DNA of 64,000 nt from Kribbella albertanoniae (GCF_004348455.1 NZ_SMKA01000007.1:1-64000), one strand, 5' to 3'; positions 37,418 through 46,152 are shown, counted from the stretch's first letter. Notes: generated from the sequence alone by a model not told the origin. Numbers and translations are program-made.

Positions 37418-37902
37418 AGGCCCCACGCCTGTGCCTGGCCGAGCGCGGACAGCCGGTCCCGCAGCCGGGCGGCCTCATCCGGGTGCAGCCCGGGGATCTT
37501 GGCGTCGGTCGCCGGCGTGGCCGTGTGCAGCTCGACCGTGGCGATCCCGAACGCGCGCTCCAGCGGCCCGGCGGCCACGTCCACGAACTGCATCCGCCCG
37601 TAGGGCACCACGACCAGTTCGCGGAACAGGATCCCGTGGCTGACCATCAGCTCGTCCTCGCGCTCGGCGTACTTCCACGAGCGCTGGTTGCGGCCGATCA
37701 GCACCCACGACCAGACGAACACGGCCGCGATCACGACCAGCCCGAGTACGCCGTACAGCCAGCCCAGGGTCATGCCGAGCGCAAGCAGCGCCGCGATCCC
37801 GAACACGCCGGCTGTGATCGCCGCACTGACTCGCCGGACCGACGCGAGCTGCGGTGACACCGGCGTCCAGCTGACATCGGAGGGTGCAAAGAGGTCGTCC
37901 AC
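37414..37902 (-). CDS. bacterial PH-domain membrane protein, YdbS-like
   Basis: 162 residues. Two membrane helices (about 27-68) precede one bPH2 domain with [19 protein letters not shown]. It is the small partner of the following three-PH-domain protein. Such pairs are common and probably form one membrane complex. GTG start. Divergent from the NuoD paralogue across 26 bases, so the two promoters overlap. Confidence 0.85.
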   Translation of the reverse strand: MDDLFAPSDVSWTPVSPQLASVRRVSAAITAGVFGIAALLALGMTLGWLYGVLGLVVIAAVFVWSWVLIGRNQRSWKYAEREDELMVSHGILFRELVVVPYGRMQFVDVAAGPLERAFGIATVELHTATPATDAKIPGLHPDEAARLRDRLSALGQAQAWGL

Positions 37903-37928
37903 AACCCCAGCCTGTCACGATAGGGGTT

Positions 37929-39128
37929 ATGAGTATCGAGAAGGTGGTTGGTGTCGGCGCGGGAGCTGCTGGTTTCGACCCTGCGTTCGAGCGGGGTGGG
38001 ACCGGGGACGGCTCCCAGCTGCCGACCACCGACATGGTGCTCAACATCGGTCCACAGCACCCGGCGACGCACGGCGTACTGCGGCTGCGGCTGACTCTGG
38101 ACGGTGAGCGGATCGCCGGGTGCGAGCCGATCGTCGGCTATATGCACCGCGGTGCGGAGAAGCTGTTCGAGGTCCGCGACTACCGGCAGATCATTGTGCT
38201 CGCGAACCGGCACGACTGGCTGTCCGCGTTCGCCAACGAGCTCGGCGTCGTCCTCGCGGTCGAGCGGATGATGGGCCTGGAGGTGCCGGTCCGCGCGGTC
38301 TGGCTGCGGACCCTGCTCGCTGAGCTGAACCGGGTCCTCAACCACCTGATGTTCCTCGGCTCGTACCCGCTCGAGCTGGGCGCGATCACGCCGGTCTTCT
38401 ACGCGTTCCGGGAGCGGGAGACCATCCAGGGCGTGCTGGAGGAGCTGTCCGGCGGCCGGATGCACTACATGTTCAACCGGGTCGGCGGCCTCAAGGAAGA
38501 CCTGCCGCACGGCTGGCTCGGCCGCACCGCCGCCGCCTCCGCCGCGGTCCGCAAGCGGCTGCCGGACATCGAGAACCTGATTCTCGGCAACGAGATCTTC
38601 CGCGCCCGCACAGTCGGCATCGGCAAGCTCTCCCCCGAGCTCGTCGCCCAGTACGGCGTCTCCGGCCCGATCGCCCGCGCTTCCGGAGTGGACGCCGACC
38701 TCCGCCGCGACGAGCCCTACCTCGCGTACGGCGAACTCCACGACGTCCTGCGCGTGATCACGCGGAACGACGGCGACTGCTTCTCACGTTTCTGGGTGCT
38801 GCTCGAGCAGGTCAAGGTCTCCCTCGACCTGGTCGACGCATGCCTCGACAAGCTCTCGTCGATGCCGGCAGGCCCGGTCAACGTCCGGCTGCCCAAGATT
38901 CTCAAGGTCCCCGAGGGCCAGACCTACGCCTGGACCGAGAGCCCGCTCGGCATCAACGGCTACTACCTGGTGTCCCGAGGCGACAAAACCCCGTGGCGGC
39001 TCAAACTCCGCTCCGCCAGCTTCAACAACATCTCCGCCCTACCAGCACTGCTCCCAGGCACCATGATCCCCGACATGATCGCCATCCTCGGCAGCATGTT
39101 CTTCGTAGTCGGCGACATCGACAAGTAG
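37929..39128 (+). CDS. lone NuoD paralogue (complex I 49-kDa subunit family)
   Basis: 399 residues, full length for NuoD. It keeps [12 protein letters not shown] (His48 equals the quinone-site His38 of Thermus Nqo4), MHRGAEK with Arg74 (position of the dimethylated Arg85 of mammals) and FYAFRERE. The quinone-ligating Tyr87 of Thermus (MDYLHSF) is Trp97 here (HDWLSAF). No other nuo gene is near, so it may serve a second complex I form or another redox complex. ATG start with AGGGG close upstream. Numbering of homologues is from memory and should be checked by alignment. Confidence 0.88.
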   Translation: MSIEKVVGVGAGAAGFDPAFERGGTGDGSQLPTTDMVLNIGPQHPATHGVLRLRLTLDGERIAGCEPIVGYMHRGAEKLFEVRDYRQIIVLANRHDWLSAFANELGVVLAVERMMGLEVPVRAVWLRTLLAELNRVLNHLMFLGSYPLELGAITPVFYAFRERETIQGVLEELSGGRMHYMFNRVGGLKEDLPHGWLGRTAAASAAVRKRLPDIENLILGNEIFRARTVGIGKLSPELVAQYGVSGPIARASGVDADLRRDEPYLAYGELHDVLRVITRNDGDCFSRFWVLLEQVKVSLDLVDACLDKLSSMPAGPVNVRLPKILKVPEGQTYAWTESPLGINGYYLVSRGDKTPWRLKLRSASFNNISALPALLPGTMIPDMIAILGSMFFVVGDIDK

Positions 39129-39131
39129 GCC

Positions 39132-39851
39132 TCAGGCCTGCAGGTCCTTGACTGGTGGGCGGTGGGCGGTGGCGATCAGCTTCTCGATCTCGGCGGCGGG
39201 GGCGGGCTTGCCGAGGTCGTTGTAGCCCTCGCCGAAGATGCGTTCCAGCGAACTGCCTTCGGACAGGTAGGGGTGGACGTACACGGGCGTCTCGCGCTCG
39301 TGCCGCCAGCTCTCGCTCAGCGGACCGACCTCGACCGCGTCCCAGCCGAGCTTGTCCAGCAGCTCGATGACCGTCTTCCGGGCTTCTGCGTCGTTGCCCG
39401 AGACCGGCAGCGCACTGCGGTCGTCGGCACCGGCAGGCCGGGCCAGGTTGAGCAGGTGGACCATTGCGATGTTGTTGAAGACCTTGACCGTCTTGGACTC
39501 CGGCAGGTGCCGCTGCAGCAGGTCGGCGGTCTTCACGGTCTCGTTGTCGAGCTCTTCGATCCGGCCGTCGCGGCCCGGGTAGTAGTTCATGGTGTCGATC
39601 ACGACCTTGCCCGCGAGGGGCTCGACCGGGATCTCGGCGTACCGGCCGAGCGGGATCGTCACCACGACGACATCCCCCGCCTCGGCGGCCTCAACCGCCG
39701 TACCGGCCCGCACGCCCAGCTCGGCGGCCTTCTCCCGCAGGCTCTCCGGGCCGCGCGAGTTGGCCAGTACGACGTCTATACCTGCCGCGACCGCGAGCTT
39801 CGCCACTACGGTCCCGATGTTTCCACTTCCGATGATGCCAAGGGTCGTCAT
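39132..39851 (-). CDS. F420-dependent NADP reductase-like dinucleotide-binding protein
   Basis: About 239 residues. N-terminal GIIGSGNIGT is the dinucleotide loop, followed by LANSRGPES and DTMNYYPGRDG typical of the COG2085 group, which includes F420H2:NADP oxidoreductase and plain NADP-dependent enzymes. Cofactor use cannot be told from sequence. It is convergent with the NuoD paralogue, three bases apart. ATG at 39851 is preferred to a TTG four codons upstream. Confidence 0.8.
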   Translation of the reverse strand: MTTLGIIGSGNIGTVVAKLAVAAGIDVVLANSRGPESLREKAAELGVRAGTAVEAAEAGDVVVVTIPLGRYAEIPVEPLAGKVVIDTMNYYPGRDGRIEELDNETVKTADLLQRHLPESKTVKVFNNIAMVHLLNLARPAGADDRSALPVSGNDAEARKTVIELLDKLGWDAVEVGPLSESWRHERETPVYVHPYLSEGSSLERIFGEGYNDLGKPAPAAEIEKLIATAHRPPVKDLQA

Positions 39852-39885
39852 ACCCAAGGACAACTCGCGAAGGGCCGAAGGTATT

Positions 39886-40668
39886 TCAGACGCCGGCCTG
39901 GACGATCAGTTCGGTGAGCTCGTCGGCGAGTGCCGGAGCGACCGCGAAGGTGCCGCGGGAGGCCGGGGAGTGCTGGCTGCCGTCGAGGTCGAGGACCTGC
40001 AGACCGGCCTCGCGGCAGATCGAGACGCCGGCCATCGTGTCCCACGGTTTGTTCGAGTACATGATCGTCGCGTCGAAGAAGCCGTTGGCGGTGAACGTCA
40101 GCGCGGCCGCCGCCGTACCGATCTGGCGCAGCCGCTGCACGCGCGGGACGAGCAGGCTGTGCAGCTCGAGCCGGCGCGGGTTGATCTCGGCCGCGTCCTC
40201 GCTGATCGCGTAGTCGCCCATCGCGATCAGGGCCTCGTTGAGCGTCGTACAGCCGCTGCCCTGGATGGCCTTGCCGTTACAGGTCGCGCCGAGACCCTCG
40301 GCGGCGGCGTACCGGGTGCCGAGCGCCGGGTGGTCGATCACTCCGAGGACAGCGCGGTCGTCGACGATCAGGCCGAGTGAGATGGCCCACAACGGCATCC
40401 CGTGGACGAAGTTCACCGTCCCGTCGATCGGGTCGAGGACCCAGCGGGTGCCCTCGGTCGGGCCGCCCTCCTCCTCGCCCTCGATGCCGATCTGCGGCGC
40501 CTCGCGCTCCAGGAACTCCCGGATCTTCCGCTCGACCGCGTAGTCGACCTCGGACGCCATGTCCCGGTCACTCTTGAACGTGAGCGTCCCGGGTCCCCGG
40601 GTATCGGTCACTGTCCGTCCTTGGTCGACGGCAGCCTGGGCGACTTTCAGCAGCTGAGCGAGATCCAC
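39886..40668 (-). CDS. inositol monophosphatase-family phosphatase (HisN-like)
   Basis: 260 residues with the Mg/Li-dependent phosphatase signatures: EGEEEGG (metal Glu), WVLDPIDGTVNF (76-87) and the C-terminal PWDTMAG. Family members hydrolyse inositol phosphate, histidinol phosphate or PAP. In actinobacteria the closest relatives are often HisN-type histidinol phosphatases, but sequence alone does not decide. GTG start. It follows the small coiled-coil membrane protein gene by 42 bases. Confidence 0.85.
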   Translation of the reverse strand: MDLAQLLKVAQAAVDQGRTVTDTRGPGTLTFKSDRDMASEVDYAVERKIREFLEREAPQIGIEGEEEGGPTEGTRWVLDPIDGTVNFVHGMPLWAISLGLIVDDRAVLGVIDHPALGTRYAAAEGLGATCNGKAIQGSGCTTLNEALIAMGDYAISEDAAEINPRRLELHSLLVPRVQRLRQIGTAAAALTFTANGFFDATIMYSNKPWDTMAGVSICREAGLQVLDLDGSQHSPASRGTFAVAPALADELTELIVQAGV

Positions 40669-40710
40669 ACCTCAGAACCTACCTGAGTGCCGGAACGCGT
40701 TTGCCGAATC

Positions 40711-41151
40711 TCAGGAGGCGGCGAGACCGCGCAGCTTGAGATCCACCACGGTCGGGGCGTCGGCCTGGGAGTGTTTGTCGCCGGCGGCAACGACCGTGGC
40801 GACCTCCTCGTCGATCTTGTCCAGCCGCGCGTCGATCTTGTCCAGGCGGCGCTGCATCAGGTCGACGAACTCCGCGTTCTCGACGACGCGGGCGCTGGTG
40901 ATCCGCGAGTACTCCTGCGCGACCTGGGCGCGTTCGTCGGAGTGGGCGAGCCGCTCGACCAGCAACTGGTGGCGGAACAGCACCGAGGCAGCAATCGCCA
41001 CCGCTACCGCAGCGATGGCTGCAGCGCGGAGAATCCAGGTGTTCTGAGTGAACAGCGCAACGCTGACACCGAGGCAGACAACGATCAGCAGAGCGTTGGC
41101 GACGGTGAGAACTGTGGTCCTGGTTCGACGGCGGCTACCCCTTGACCCCAT
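40711..41151 (-). CDS. small membrane protein with C-terminal coiled coil
   Basis: 146 residues. Basic N terminus, two membrane helices (about 14-33 and 40-58), then a cytosolic coiled coil with LDKIDARLDKIDEEV. No named family. It occupies the place of Rv3604c between the DUF2520 and DUF3180 genes of mycobacteria. Starts 11 bases after the DUF3180 stop, so it belongs to the fol operon. Confidence 0.72.
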   Translation of the reverse strand: MGSRGSRRRTRTTVLTVANALLIVVCLGVSVALFTQNTWILRAAAIAAVAVAIAASVLFRHQLLVERLAHSDERAQVAQEYSRITSARVVENAEFVDLMQRRLDKIDARLDKIDEEVATVVAAGDKHSQADAPTVVDLKLRGLAAS

Positions 41152-41162
41152 GGACCGTCATG

Positions 41163-41684
41163 TTAGGCGGTCTCGTCGGGGTCCTCGGGAATACGACACG
41201 CACGTTCCAGCAACAATCCGGCCGTGACGACCAGCACCGAGATCACAGCGGCGAGGCCGGCCATGATCACTCTGTTACGAGGACCCGAGGCGCTCAGGCC
41301 TCCCAGGAAGGATAACGCGAACCCTGCGTACACACCGGTGCACAACGCGCCGACGAACGCACTGGCCTTCCCGATCAGCAACAGGAACACGGCCCGCTGC
41401 GGTTCGACCCGCTCCCGCCGTACCTGAACCCGCTGTTGGGTGTTGCGCGCCGCGGCGAACAGCAGCGCGGCCAGGAACGCCCAGGCGACCAGCGTCAGCC
41501 AGGAGATGTTCGGCGCGACGCCGTCCCCGGCCTCGATCGCCTTGATCATGGTGAAACCGACCGCGGCACCCAGTACGGCGATTGCCACCAGCAGCCGCCG
41601 AGAGGTCGGCCGGACCGAGCCCGGACGCCGTGGCTCCTGACCGGAACCCGGAGCGCGATCGGACTCGGGACCGCCGGAGGCCAC
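41163..41684 (-). CDS. DUF3180 membrane protein
   Basis: About 173 residues, four membrane helices after a Pro/Arg-rich N terminus (RPTSRRLLVAIAVLGAAVG begins helix 1). It corresponds in position to Rv3605c, always next to folK in actinobacteria. Function unknown. The GTG start shares one base with the folK stop (TAGTG), so translation is coupled. Confidence 0.85.
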   Translation of the reverse strand: MASGGPESDRAPGSGQEPRRPGSVRPTSRRLLVAIAVLGAAVGFTMIKAIEAGDGVAPNISWLTLVAWAFLAALLFAAARNTQQRVQVRRERVEPQRAVFLLLIGKASAFVGALCTGVYAGFALSFLGGLSASGPRNRVIMAGLAAVISVLVVTAGLLLERACRIPEDPDETA

Positions 41685-42241
41685 TACTGGAGCTCGAGAT
41701 CGAGCTTGGTCACACCTTCGGTGCCGACCTTCTCCAGCAACTCCGCGACCGGGCCGTGCCCGAGCAGGACGGCGTCCGGCTCGATGTCCAGCCACGGCGC
41801 CAGCACGAACGCGCGCTCGTGCGCCCGCGGGTGCGGGATGGTCAGCTCCTCGGACTCGATCGTCTTCTTGCCGTAGGTGATCAGGTCGACGTCCAGCGTC
41901 CGCGGCGCGCCCTTCACACTGCGCTCACGGCCGAAGGCCTGCTCGACCGCGTGCGCGCGGTCCAGCAGCAGCTCGACCGACAGGGTCGAGTCCGCCAGCA
42001 GGACGACGTTCAGGTACGGGCCGGACTCGTCCGGCCCGCCGATCGGCTGGGTCTCGTAGACCGGCGAGACATCGACCACGACGACGTCCGGGGTGTCCCG
42101 CAGCGCGTCGATCGCGCCCTGCAGGTTCGCCTCACGGTCGCCGAGATTACTGCCGAGCGACAGGATCACCTGGCGAATCGGCTTGAGGCCACCGCTCAGG
42201 GTGTCCGCGTCGATGACGTAAGGACTTGGGGTCTCGGTCAC
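41684..42241 (-). CDS. folK: 6-hydroxymethyl-dihydropterin pyrophosphokinase
   Basis: Transfers pyrophosphate from ATP to hydroxymethyl-dihydropterin. 185 residues, with the core beginning ILSLGSNLGDRE, then GRERSVKGAPRTLDVDL holding the Mg-binding Asp pair. An N-terminal extension of about 25 residues precedes the core. The GTG start overlaps the folB stop (GTGA). Part of the folP-to-folK coupled series. Confidence 0.94.
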   Translation of the reverse strand: MTETPSPYVIDADTLSGGLKPIRQVILSLGSNLGDREANLQGAIDALRDTPDVVVVDVSPVYETQPIGGPDESGPYLNVVLLADSTLSVELLLDRAHAVEQAFGRERSVKGAPRTLDVDLITYGKKTIESEELTIPHPRAHERAFVLAPWLDIEPDAVLLGHGPVAELLEKVGTEGVTKLDLELQ

Positions 42242-42627
42242 GAGGATTCTCCGGCTCTGCGCTGCACGGTCAGGACAACGTCGTCGAACGGCACCGAGAT
42301 CGGCGCCGAGGGTTTGTGGATGGTCACCGCGGTCGCTGTCACCCGCCGGTCGGCGAGACACAGCTCGGCGATGCGCTGGGCGAGGGTCTCGATCAGGTCC
42401 ACCGGATCGCTCTCGATCGCTCGATGCACCTGCTCGGCGACCACGCCGTAGTTCACGGTGTCGGCCAGGTCGTCGGAGGCCGCGGCGGGACGGGTGTCCA
42501 GCTCCAGCCGGACGTCCACGACGAACTCCTGCCCGTCGGCCCGCTCGTGATCGAAGACCCCATGGCGTCCAAAGCCGCGAATGCCACGAATCTCGATCAC
42601 GTCAGGGGGAGACACGGGCCCACTCAT
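42238..42627 (-). CDS. folB: dihydroneopterin aldolase
   Basis: Cleaves dihydroneopterin to hydroxymethyl-dihydropterin and glycolaldehyde. 129 residues with IRGFGRHGVFDHER, VNYGVV, LIETLAQRIAE and the final HKPSAPI. The start is the ATG at 42627 with a strong AGGAGGAGG ribosome site, overlapping the preceding stop (ATGA). Confidence 0.95.
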   Translation of the reverse strand: MSGPVSPPDVIEIRGIRGFGRHGVFDHERADGQEFVVDVRLELDTRPAAASDDLADTVNYGVVAEQVHRAIESDPVDLIETLAQRIAELCLADRRVTATAVTIHKPSAPISVPFDDVVLTVQRRAGESS

Positions 42628-43097
42628 TCCGCCTCCTCCTGTTGGCCCCCAGACGACAGTACCGGGGAGGCATGGTGGATCCACAACCGCCAGCCGGTCG
42701 AAGTTTTACGGAAGACGTTCGTCGCGAGCGCCTTGCCACCCGCGAAACCTTCTTCCGGAGCACCGTCGCCCGAGGACAGGACATTCTCCGTACACGTGAC
42801 GTATGCCACGTCTTCATCCACCCGCACCTGCACATCGGTGAGGAAGAACTGGATGTACGGCGTGTTCGCGAAGATCATCGCCCAGGCCCGCATCATCTCG
42901 GAGTACCCGTAGATGGCGGCGTTGCCCGGATGGATACAGACCGGGTCCGGTTCGGGCAGCCAGACGGCCGCCATCAGATCCAGGTCACCGGCCTCGAACG
43001 CGTTGTAGAACGAGGTGTTGGCGTTCAGCACGACGTCCTCGACGGTCGTCCCGCGGGCGCCTTCGCTCGGCCGGGGGCTCCCGGATCCGTCCGTCAT
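42624..43097 (-). CDS. SnoaL/NTF2-like protein inside the fol operon
   Basis: 157 residues of the cystatin-like NTF2 fold: NANTSFYNAFEAGDLDLMAAVW, then CIHPG, FFLTDVQVRVDEDVAYVTC and WRLWIHHASPV. Proteins of this fold are small enzymes or binding proteins. A role in folate metabolism is suggested only by its place, fused by ATGA overlaps to folP before and folB after. Not among the classical folate enzymes. Confidence 0.8.
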   Translation of the reverse strand: MTDGSGSPRPSEGARGTTVEDVVLNANTSFYNAFEAGDLDLMAAVWLPEPDPVCIHPGNAAIYGYSEMMRAWAMIFANTPYIQFFLTDVQVRVDEDVAYVTCTENVLSSGDGAPEEGFAGGKALATNVFRKTSTGWRLWIHHASPVLSSGGQQEEAE

Positions 43098-43951
43098 ACG
43101 GTTCCCCATCTCTTCGCCACTCGGACCGCGTCCGCGGTGGGCGCCACCACATGCGCCCGGACACACCAGGCTCCTGCGGCTGCGGCCAGGGCGTTCACGG
43201 CCAGGCTCGCGTCGTCTCGTCGTACAGCCGGCCGTAGTGCACCGGTCTCCTCATCGGCGAGCAGCCTACCGAGGAACGTCTTGCGGGACGCACCGATCAG
43301 CAACGGCCGGCCCAGTACGGCGAATTCCGGCAGCCGCCGCAGGATCTCCCAGTTGTGGTCCGCGTTCTTGGCGAAACCGAGCCCGGGGTCGAGGGCGACC
43401 CGGTTCAGATCCACCCCGGCGGCCCGGATCACCTCCAGCCGCTCGGCCAGCTCCGCGATCACCTCGGCCACGACATCGTCGTACTCGGCCTTGTTCTGCA
43501 TGTTGATCGAATGGCCACGCCAGTGCATCGCGACATACGGAGTACGGCGCTCGGCCACCAGCGCGAGCATGTCCGGGTCGGACTGGCCGGCGGACACGTC
43601 GTTGATCATCGTGGCGCCCGCGGCGAGGGCCAGCGCGGCGACCTCGGAGCGCATGGTGTCGACCGAGATCAGCGCGCCCTCGGCGGCCAGCGCCTCGACC
43701 ACCGGCAGCACGCGGCGGATCTCCTCGGCCTGCGACGGCCGCTCGGCCCCCGGCCGGGTCGACTCACCACCCACGTCGAGCAGGTCGGCGCCCTCCGCGA
43801 GCAAGTCCCGCCCGTGCTTGATCGCGGCGGCCGGCTCGAACCACTCGCCACCGTCGGAGAACGAGTCCGGTGTCACGTTCACGACGCCCATGACGAGACT
43901 CCGGTCCAGCACCGGTAGCCCGTCCACGTGACCCCACGAACCGATTCCCAC
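43094..43951 (-). CDS. folP: dihydropteroate synthase
   Basis: Joins hydroxymethyl-dihydropterin pyrophosphate with p-aminobenzoate; the target of sulfonamides. 285 residues: MGVVNVTPDSFSDGG (21-35), DVGGESTRPGA, the TIM-barrel core, and GASRKTFLG at the substrate site. The GTG start at 43951 lies within a strong hairpin; GTG at 43927 (MDGLPVLDRS) is an alternative. First gene of the coupled fol series; folE lies 1.6 kb upstream, separated by two unrelated genes. Confidence 0.94.
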   Translation of the reverse strand: MGIGSWGHVDGLPVLDRSLVMGVVNVTPDSFSDGGEWFEPAAAIKHGRDLLAEGADLLDVGGESTRPGAERPSQAEEIRRVLPVVEALAAEGALISVDTMRSEVAALALAAGATMINDVSAGQSDPDMLALVAERRTPYVAMHWRGHSINMQNKAEYDDVVAEVIAELAERLEVIRAAGVDLNRVALDPGLGFAKNADHNWEILRRLPEFAVLGRPLLIGASRKTFLGRLLADEETGALRPAVRRDDASLAVNALAAAAGAWCVRAHVVAPTADAVRVAKRWGTV

Positions 43952-43973
43952 CCGCCCACCGTAGTGGGCGGGT
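43950..43973. promoter_or_regulatory. hairpin over the folP start, downstream of the protease
   Basis: ACCCGCCCAC/GTGGGCGGGT, a 10-bp perfect stem with loop CGTA, follows the protease stop by 15 bases and includes the folP GTG and its G-rich ribosome site. It could end the protease transcript or hide the folP start. Confidence 0.6.
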
Positions 43974-43988
43974 CGGACACATCAGGAA

Positions 43989-45143
43989 TCAGCTACCTAG
44001 AACCAGGCTTGTCTGGGTGCCGCGGAGGGCTTCCTCGATCGGCTGCGAGTAGGACTCGTTGGGCCGGTTGGACTTGTCCAGGCACTTGCCGTCGATCAGC
44101 GCCGCGCCGCTGGTGATGCCCTGGGCGTAGTGGCCGGTCATGTTGGCACCGCCGGAGTCACCGGACTCGACACAGGCAGTGTGCTGGAACAGGCCGCGGA
44201 CGATCCGGTTGTTGCCGTAGTTCACCGTCACGTTGTTGGCGACGATCCGGCCGCAGGTCCAGCCGGTGCTCTTCCCCGACTTGCACAGCTCGGATCCGAC
44301 CGTGGGACTCGCCGTCCCGTACACCGCGACGCTGCCGGAACCCCAGCCCTCGACGTACCCCTGCTGGTCCCAGCCTTCGATCACGTCGACACTGCCGAAG
44401 TCGTCCCCCGGGAAGCTCGAGGTGACCGTGTTCCCCAGGATGTAGCCGTTGCGCGAGAACGACGGTTTGCCGTTGGTGCAGTGGCCGGCGGTCAGGAAGA
44501 CCCGGGTGCCCTTGCTGCTGCGGGCGTTGAAGCCGAGCGAGCAGACATAGCCGGTGTTCTTGTCGACCTGGAGGCCGCCGCGCAGGCTGAAGTCGTCAGC
44601 CGTCGGGACCACCTTGCCGTAGACCGTCCGCACCGTGACCTGGTCGCCGTGTCGCTTGGCCCGCTCCAGGAACCGCTCGGTGAGCACATCGCGCGCCCCC
44701 TTCGGGACGCTCACCACGACCGTGCCGCTGATCGGATCGACGTACCAGGAGCGCACCTTGCCGGGCCGCGACTTGACGGCCAGCCGGTTCAGCTCGGCCT
44801 GCACGGAGTTCAGCTCGGAGGCGGTGAAGCGCACCAACTTCGGAACCGCTCCAGCGGCCCGGACCAGCTCGGCCGTCGCCGCATCCGACACCGCGACCAC
44901 CAGGTCACCGGCGCTGTCGTAGTAACTACCGATCGCCCGCGACCCGAGCTCGGTCTCCAGCGCCTCGGCCGTCACCGAAGATTTCGCGGCCGGCCCGACC
45001 AACTTCGTCGGCTCCACCCGCGGCCCGTCCACCACCTGACGCTTGGCGTCATCCGCAGTGGCCCAGTTGGCCGCCACCAGTCCGGCGGCAGTCAGTACAG
45101 CTGCGCCGGCGAGTGCGGCGCCGACCCGATAACGCCCCGACAT
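43989..45143 (-). CDS. secreted alpha-lytic-type serine protease (S1) with propeptide
   Basis: 384 residues. A signal peptide (about 1-30) precedes a propeptide of about 155 residues and a chymotrypsin-fold domain from about 187. The triad is His221 (LTAGHC), Asp248 (DDFGS) and Ser330 (GDSGGA). Three Cys pairs are likely. It is close to Streptomyces griseus protease and alpha-lytic protease, which need the propeptide to fold. Strong GAGGAGG ribosome site. It interrupts the usual folE-folP neighbourhood and is probably expressed on its own. Confidence 0.92.
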   Translation of the reverse strand: MSGRYRVGAALAGAAVLTAAGLVAANWATADDAKRQVVDGPRVEPTKLVGPAAKSSVTAEALETELGSRAIGSYYDSAGDLVVAVSDAATAELVRAAGAVPKLVRFTASELNSVQAELNRLAVKSRPGKVRSWYVDPISGTVVVSVPKGARDVLTERFLERAKRHGDQVTVRTVYGKVVPTADDFSLRGGLQVDKNTGYVCSLGFNARSSKGTRVFLTAGHCTNGKPSFSRNGYILGNTVTSSFPGDDFGSVDVIEGWDQQGYVEGWGSGSVAVYGTASPTVGSELCKSGKSTGWTCGRIVANNVTVNYGNNRIVRGLFQHTACVESGDSGGANMTGHYAQGITSGAALIDGKCLDKSNRPNESYSQPIEEALRGTQTSLVLGS

Positions 45144-45295
45144 TCCTTGTCCTCCTCACCGCCGGCGCCCGGTCCCCGTCGAACGAACGCCCTTACGGAA
45201 AGTAAACGCATCGGAACGGAATGTCCACAGCTACCAGCTCACAATCCCAACGACCGAGACCCGAAGGAGCTACGCGCCCCGCCTGACGGGATGGC

Positions 45296-45529
45296 TCACA
45301 GGCTCGCAGAGGTGGCTCTTCGGGCCTGCTGCAGGCTCTCCAGCAGCCGGAATGCGTTCGCGGGCGACCGCAGGAGGTGACCGGTTTCCACCAGAGCCCG
45401 GTACTCCTCGAGCGACAGCAGTACGGCGTCGCCTGCCTCCGAGGTGATCTCGATCGGCGTTCGGTCGGCGTTCACCCGTGCAATCAGCCCAAGCAGGTCC
45501 TTACGCGCGGCAGCAGCCGAGATCACCAT
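45296..45529 (-). CDS. Phd/YefM-type antitoxin, no toxin adjacent
   Basis: 77 residues: MVISAAAARKDLLGLIARVN, then PIEITSEAGDAVLLSLEEY, the DNA-binding half of YefM/Phd antitoxins. The variable C-terminal tail that would bind the toxin is short. The 152 bases downstream hold no RelE/YoeB-like gene, so it is an orphan or a remnant. It could still act as a small DNA-binding protein. Confidence 0.85.
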   Translation of the reverse strand: MVISAAAARKDLLGLIARVNADRTPIEITSEAGDAVLLSLEEYRALVETGHLLRSPANAFRLLESLQQARRATSASL

Positions 45530-45562
45530 CTGTCCTTTCTCGCGATCAAGCTATTGCGCCAC

Positions 45563-46135
45563 TCAGCCGACGATGAGGCTCATGGCTTCGGCTCGGGTGA
45601 CGGGGTTGCGGAGCTGGCCGCGGACGGCGGAGGTGATGGTTTTGGCGCCGGCTTTGCGGACGCCGCGCATGGTCATGCAGAGGTGTTCGCACTCGATCAC
45701 GACGATGACGCCGCGGGGTTCGAGGAGTTCGACCAGGGACTCGGCGATCTGGGTGGTGAGGCGTTCCTGGACCTGGGGGCGTTTGGCGTAGACGTCGACC
45801 AGGCGGGCGAGTTTGGACAGGCCGGTGATCCGGCCGTCCCGGTTCGGGATGTAGCCGACGTGGGCGACGCCGGTGAACGGCACCAGGTGGTGCTCACAGA
45901 CGCTCCAGACCTCGATGTCCTTCACCAGGACCATCTCGTCGTGCTCGAGCTCGAACGTCGTACTGAGCACGTCCTCGGCGCGCTGACCCAGCCCGGCGGT
46001 GATCTCGGCGTACGAGCGCGCCACCCGGGCCGGCGTCTCCCGCAGCCCGTCGCGGTCCGGGTCCTCCCCGATCGCGAACAGCAGCTCCCGGACAGCGCGT
46101 TCGGCCCGCGCATGGTCGAACTTCGGTGACGTCAT
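45563..46135 (-). CDS. folE: GTP cyclohydrolase I
   Basis: Makes dihydroneopterin triphosphate from GTP, the first folate step. 190 residues. Zinc ligands lie in VCEHHLVPF and CEHLCM, with [20 protein letters not shown] also conserved. The start is the ATG at 46135 ([12 protein letters not shown]); a longer frame runs into the upstream terminator. Follows ftsH on the same strand after that terminator. Confidence 0.96.
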   Translation of the reverse strand: MTSPKFDHARAERAVRELLFAIGEDPDRDGLRETPARVARSYAEITAGLGQRAEDVLSTTFELEHDEMVLVKDIEVWSVCEHHLVPFTGVAHVGYIPNRDGRITGLSKLARLVDVYAKRPQVQERLTTQIAESLVELLEPRGVIVVIECEHLCMTMRGVRKAGAKTITSAVRGQLRNPVTRAEAMSLIVG

Positions 46136-46152
46136 TCGGTCAGCGTAAGCAG

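Noticed and set aside
45144-45295. RelE/YoeB toxin gene next to the antitoxin
   Set aside because: Only 152 bases are available and no toxin-like residues can be read in any frame.
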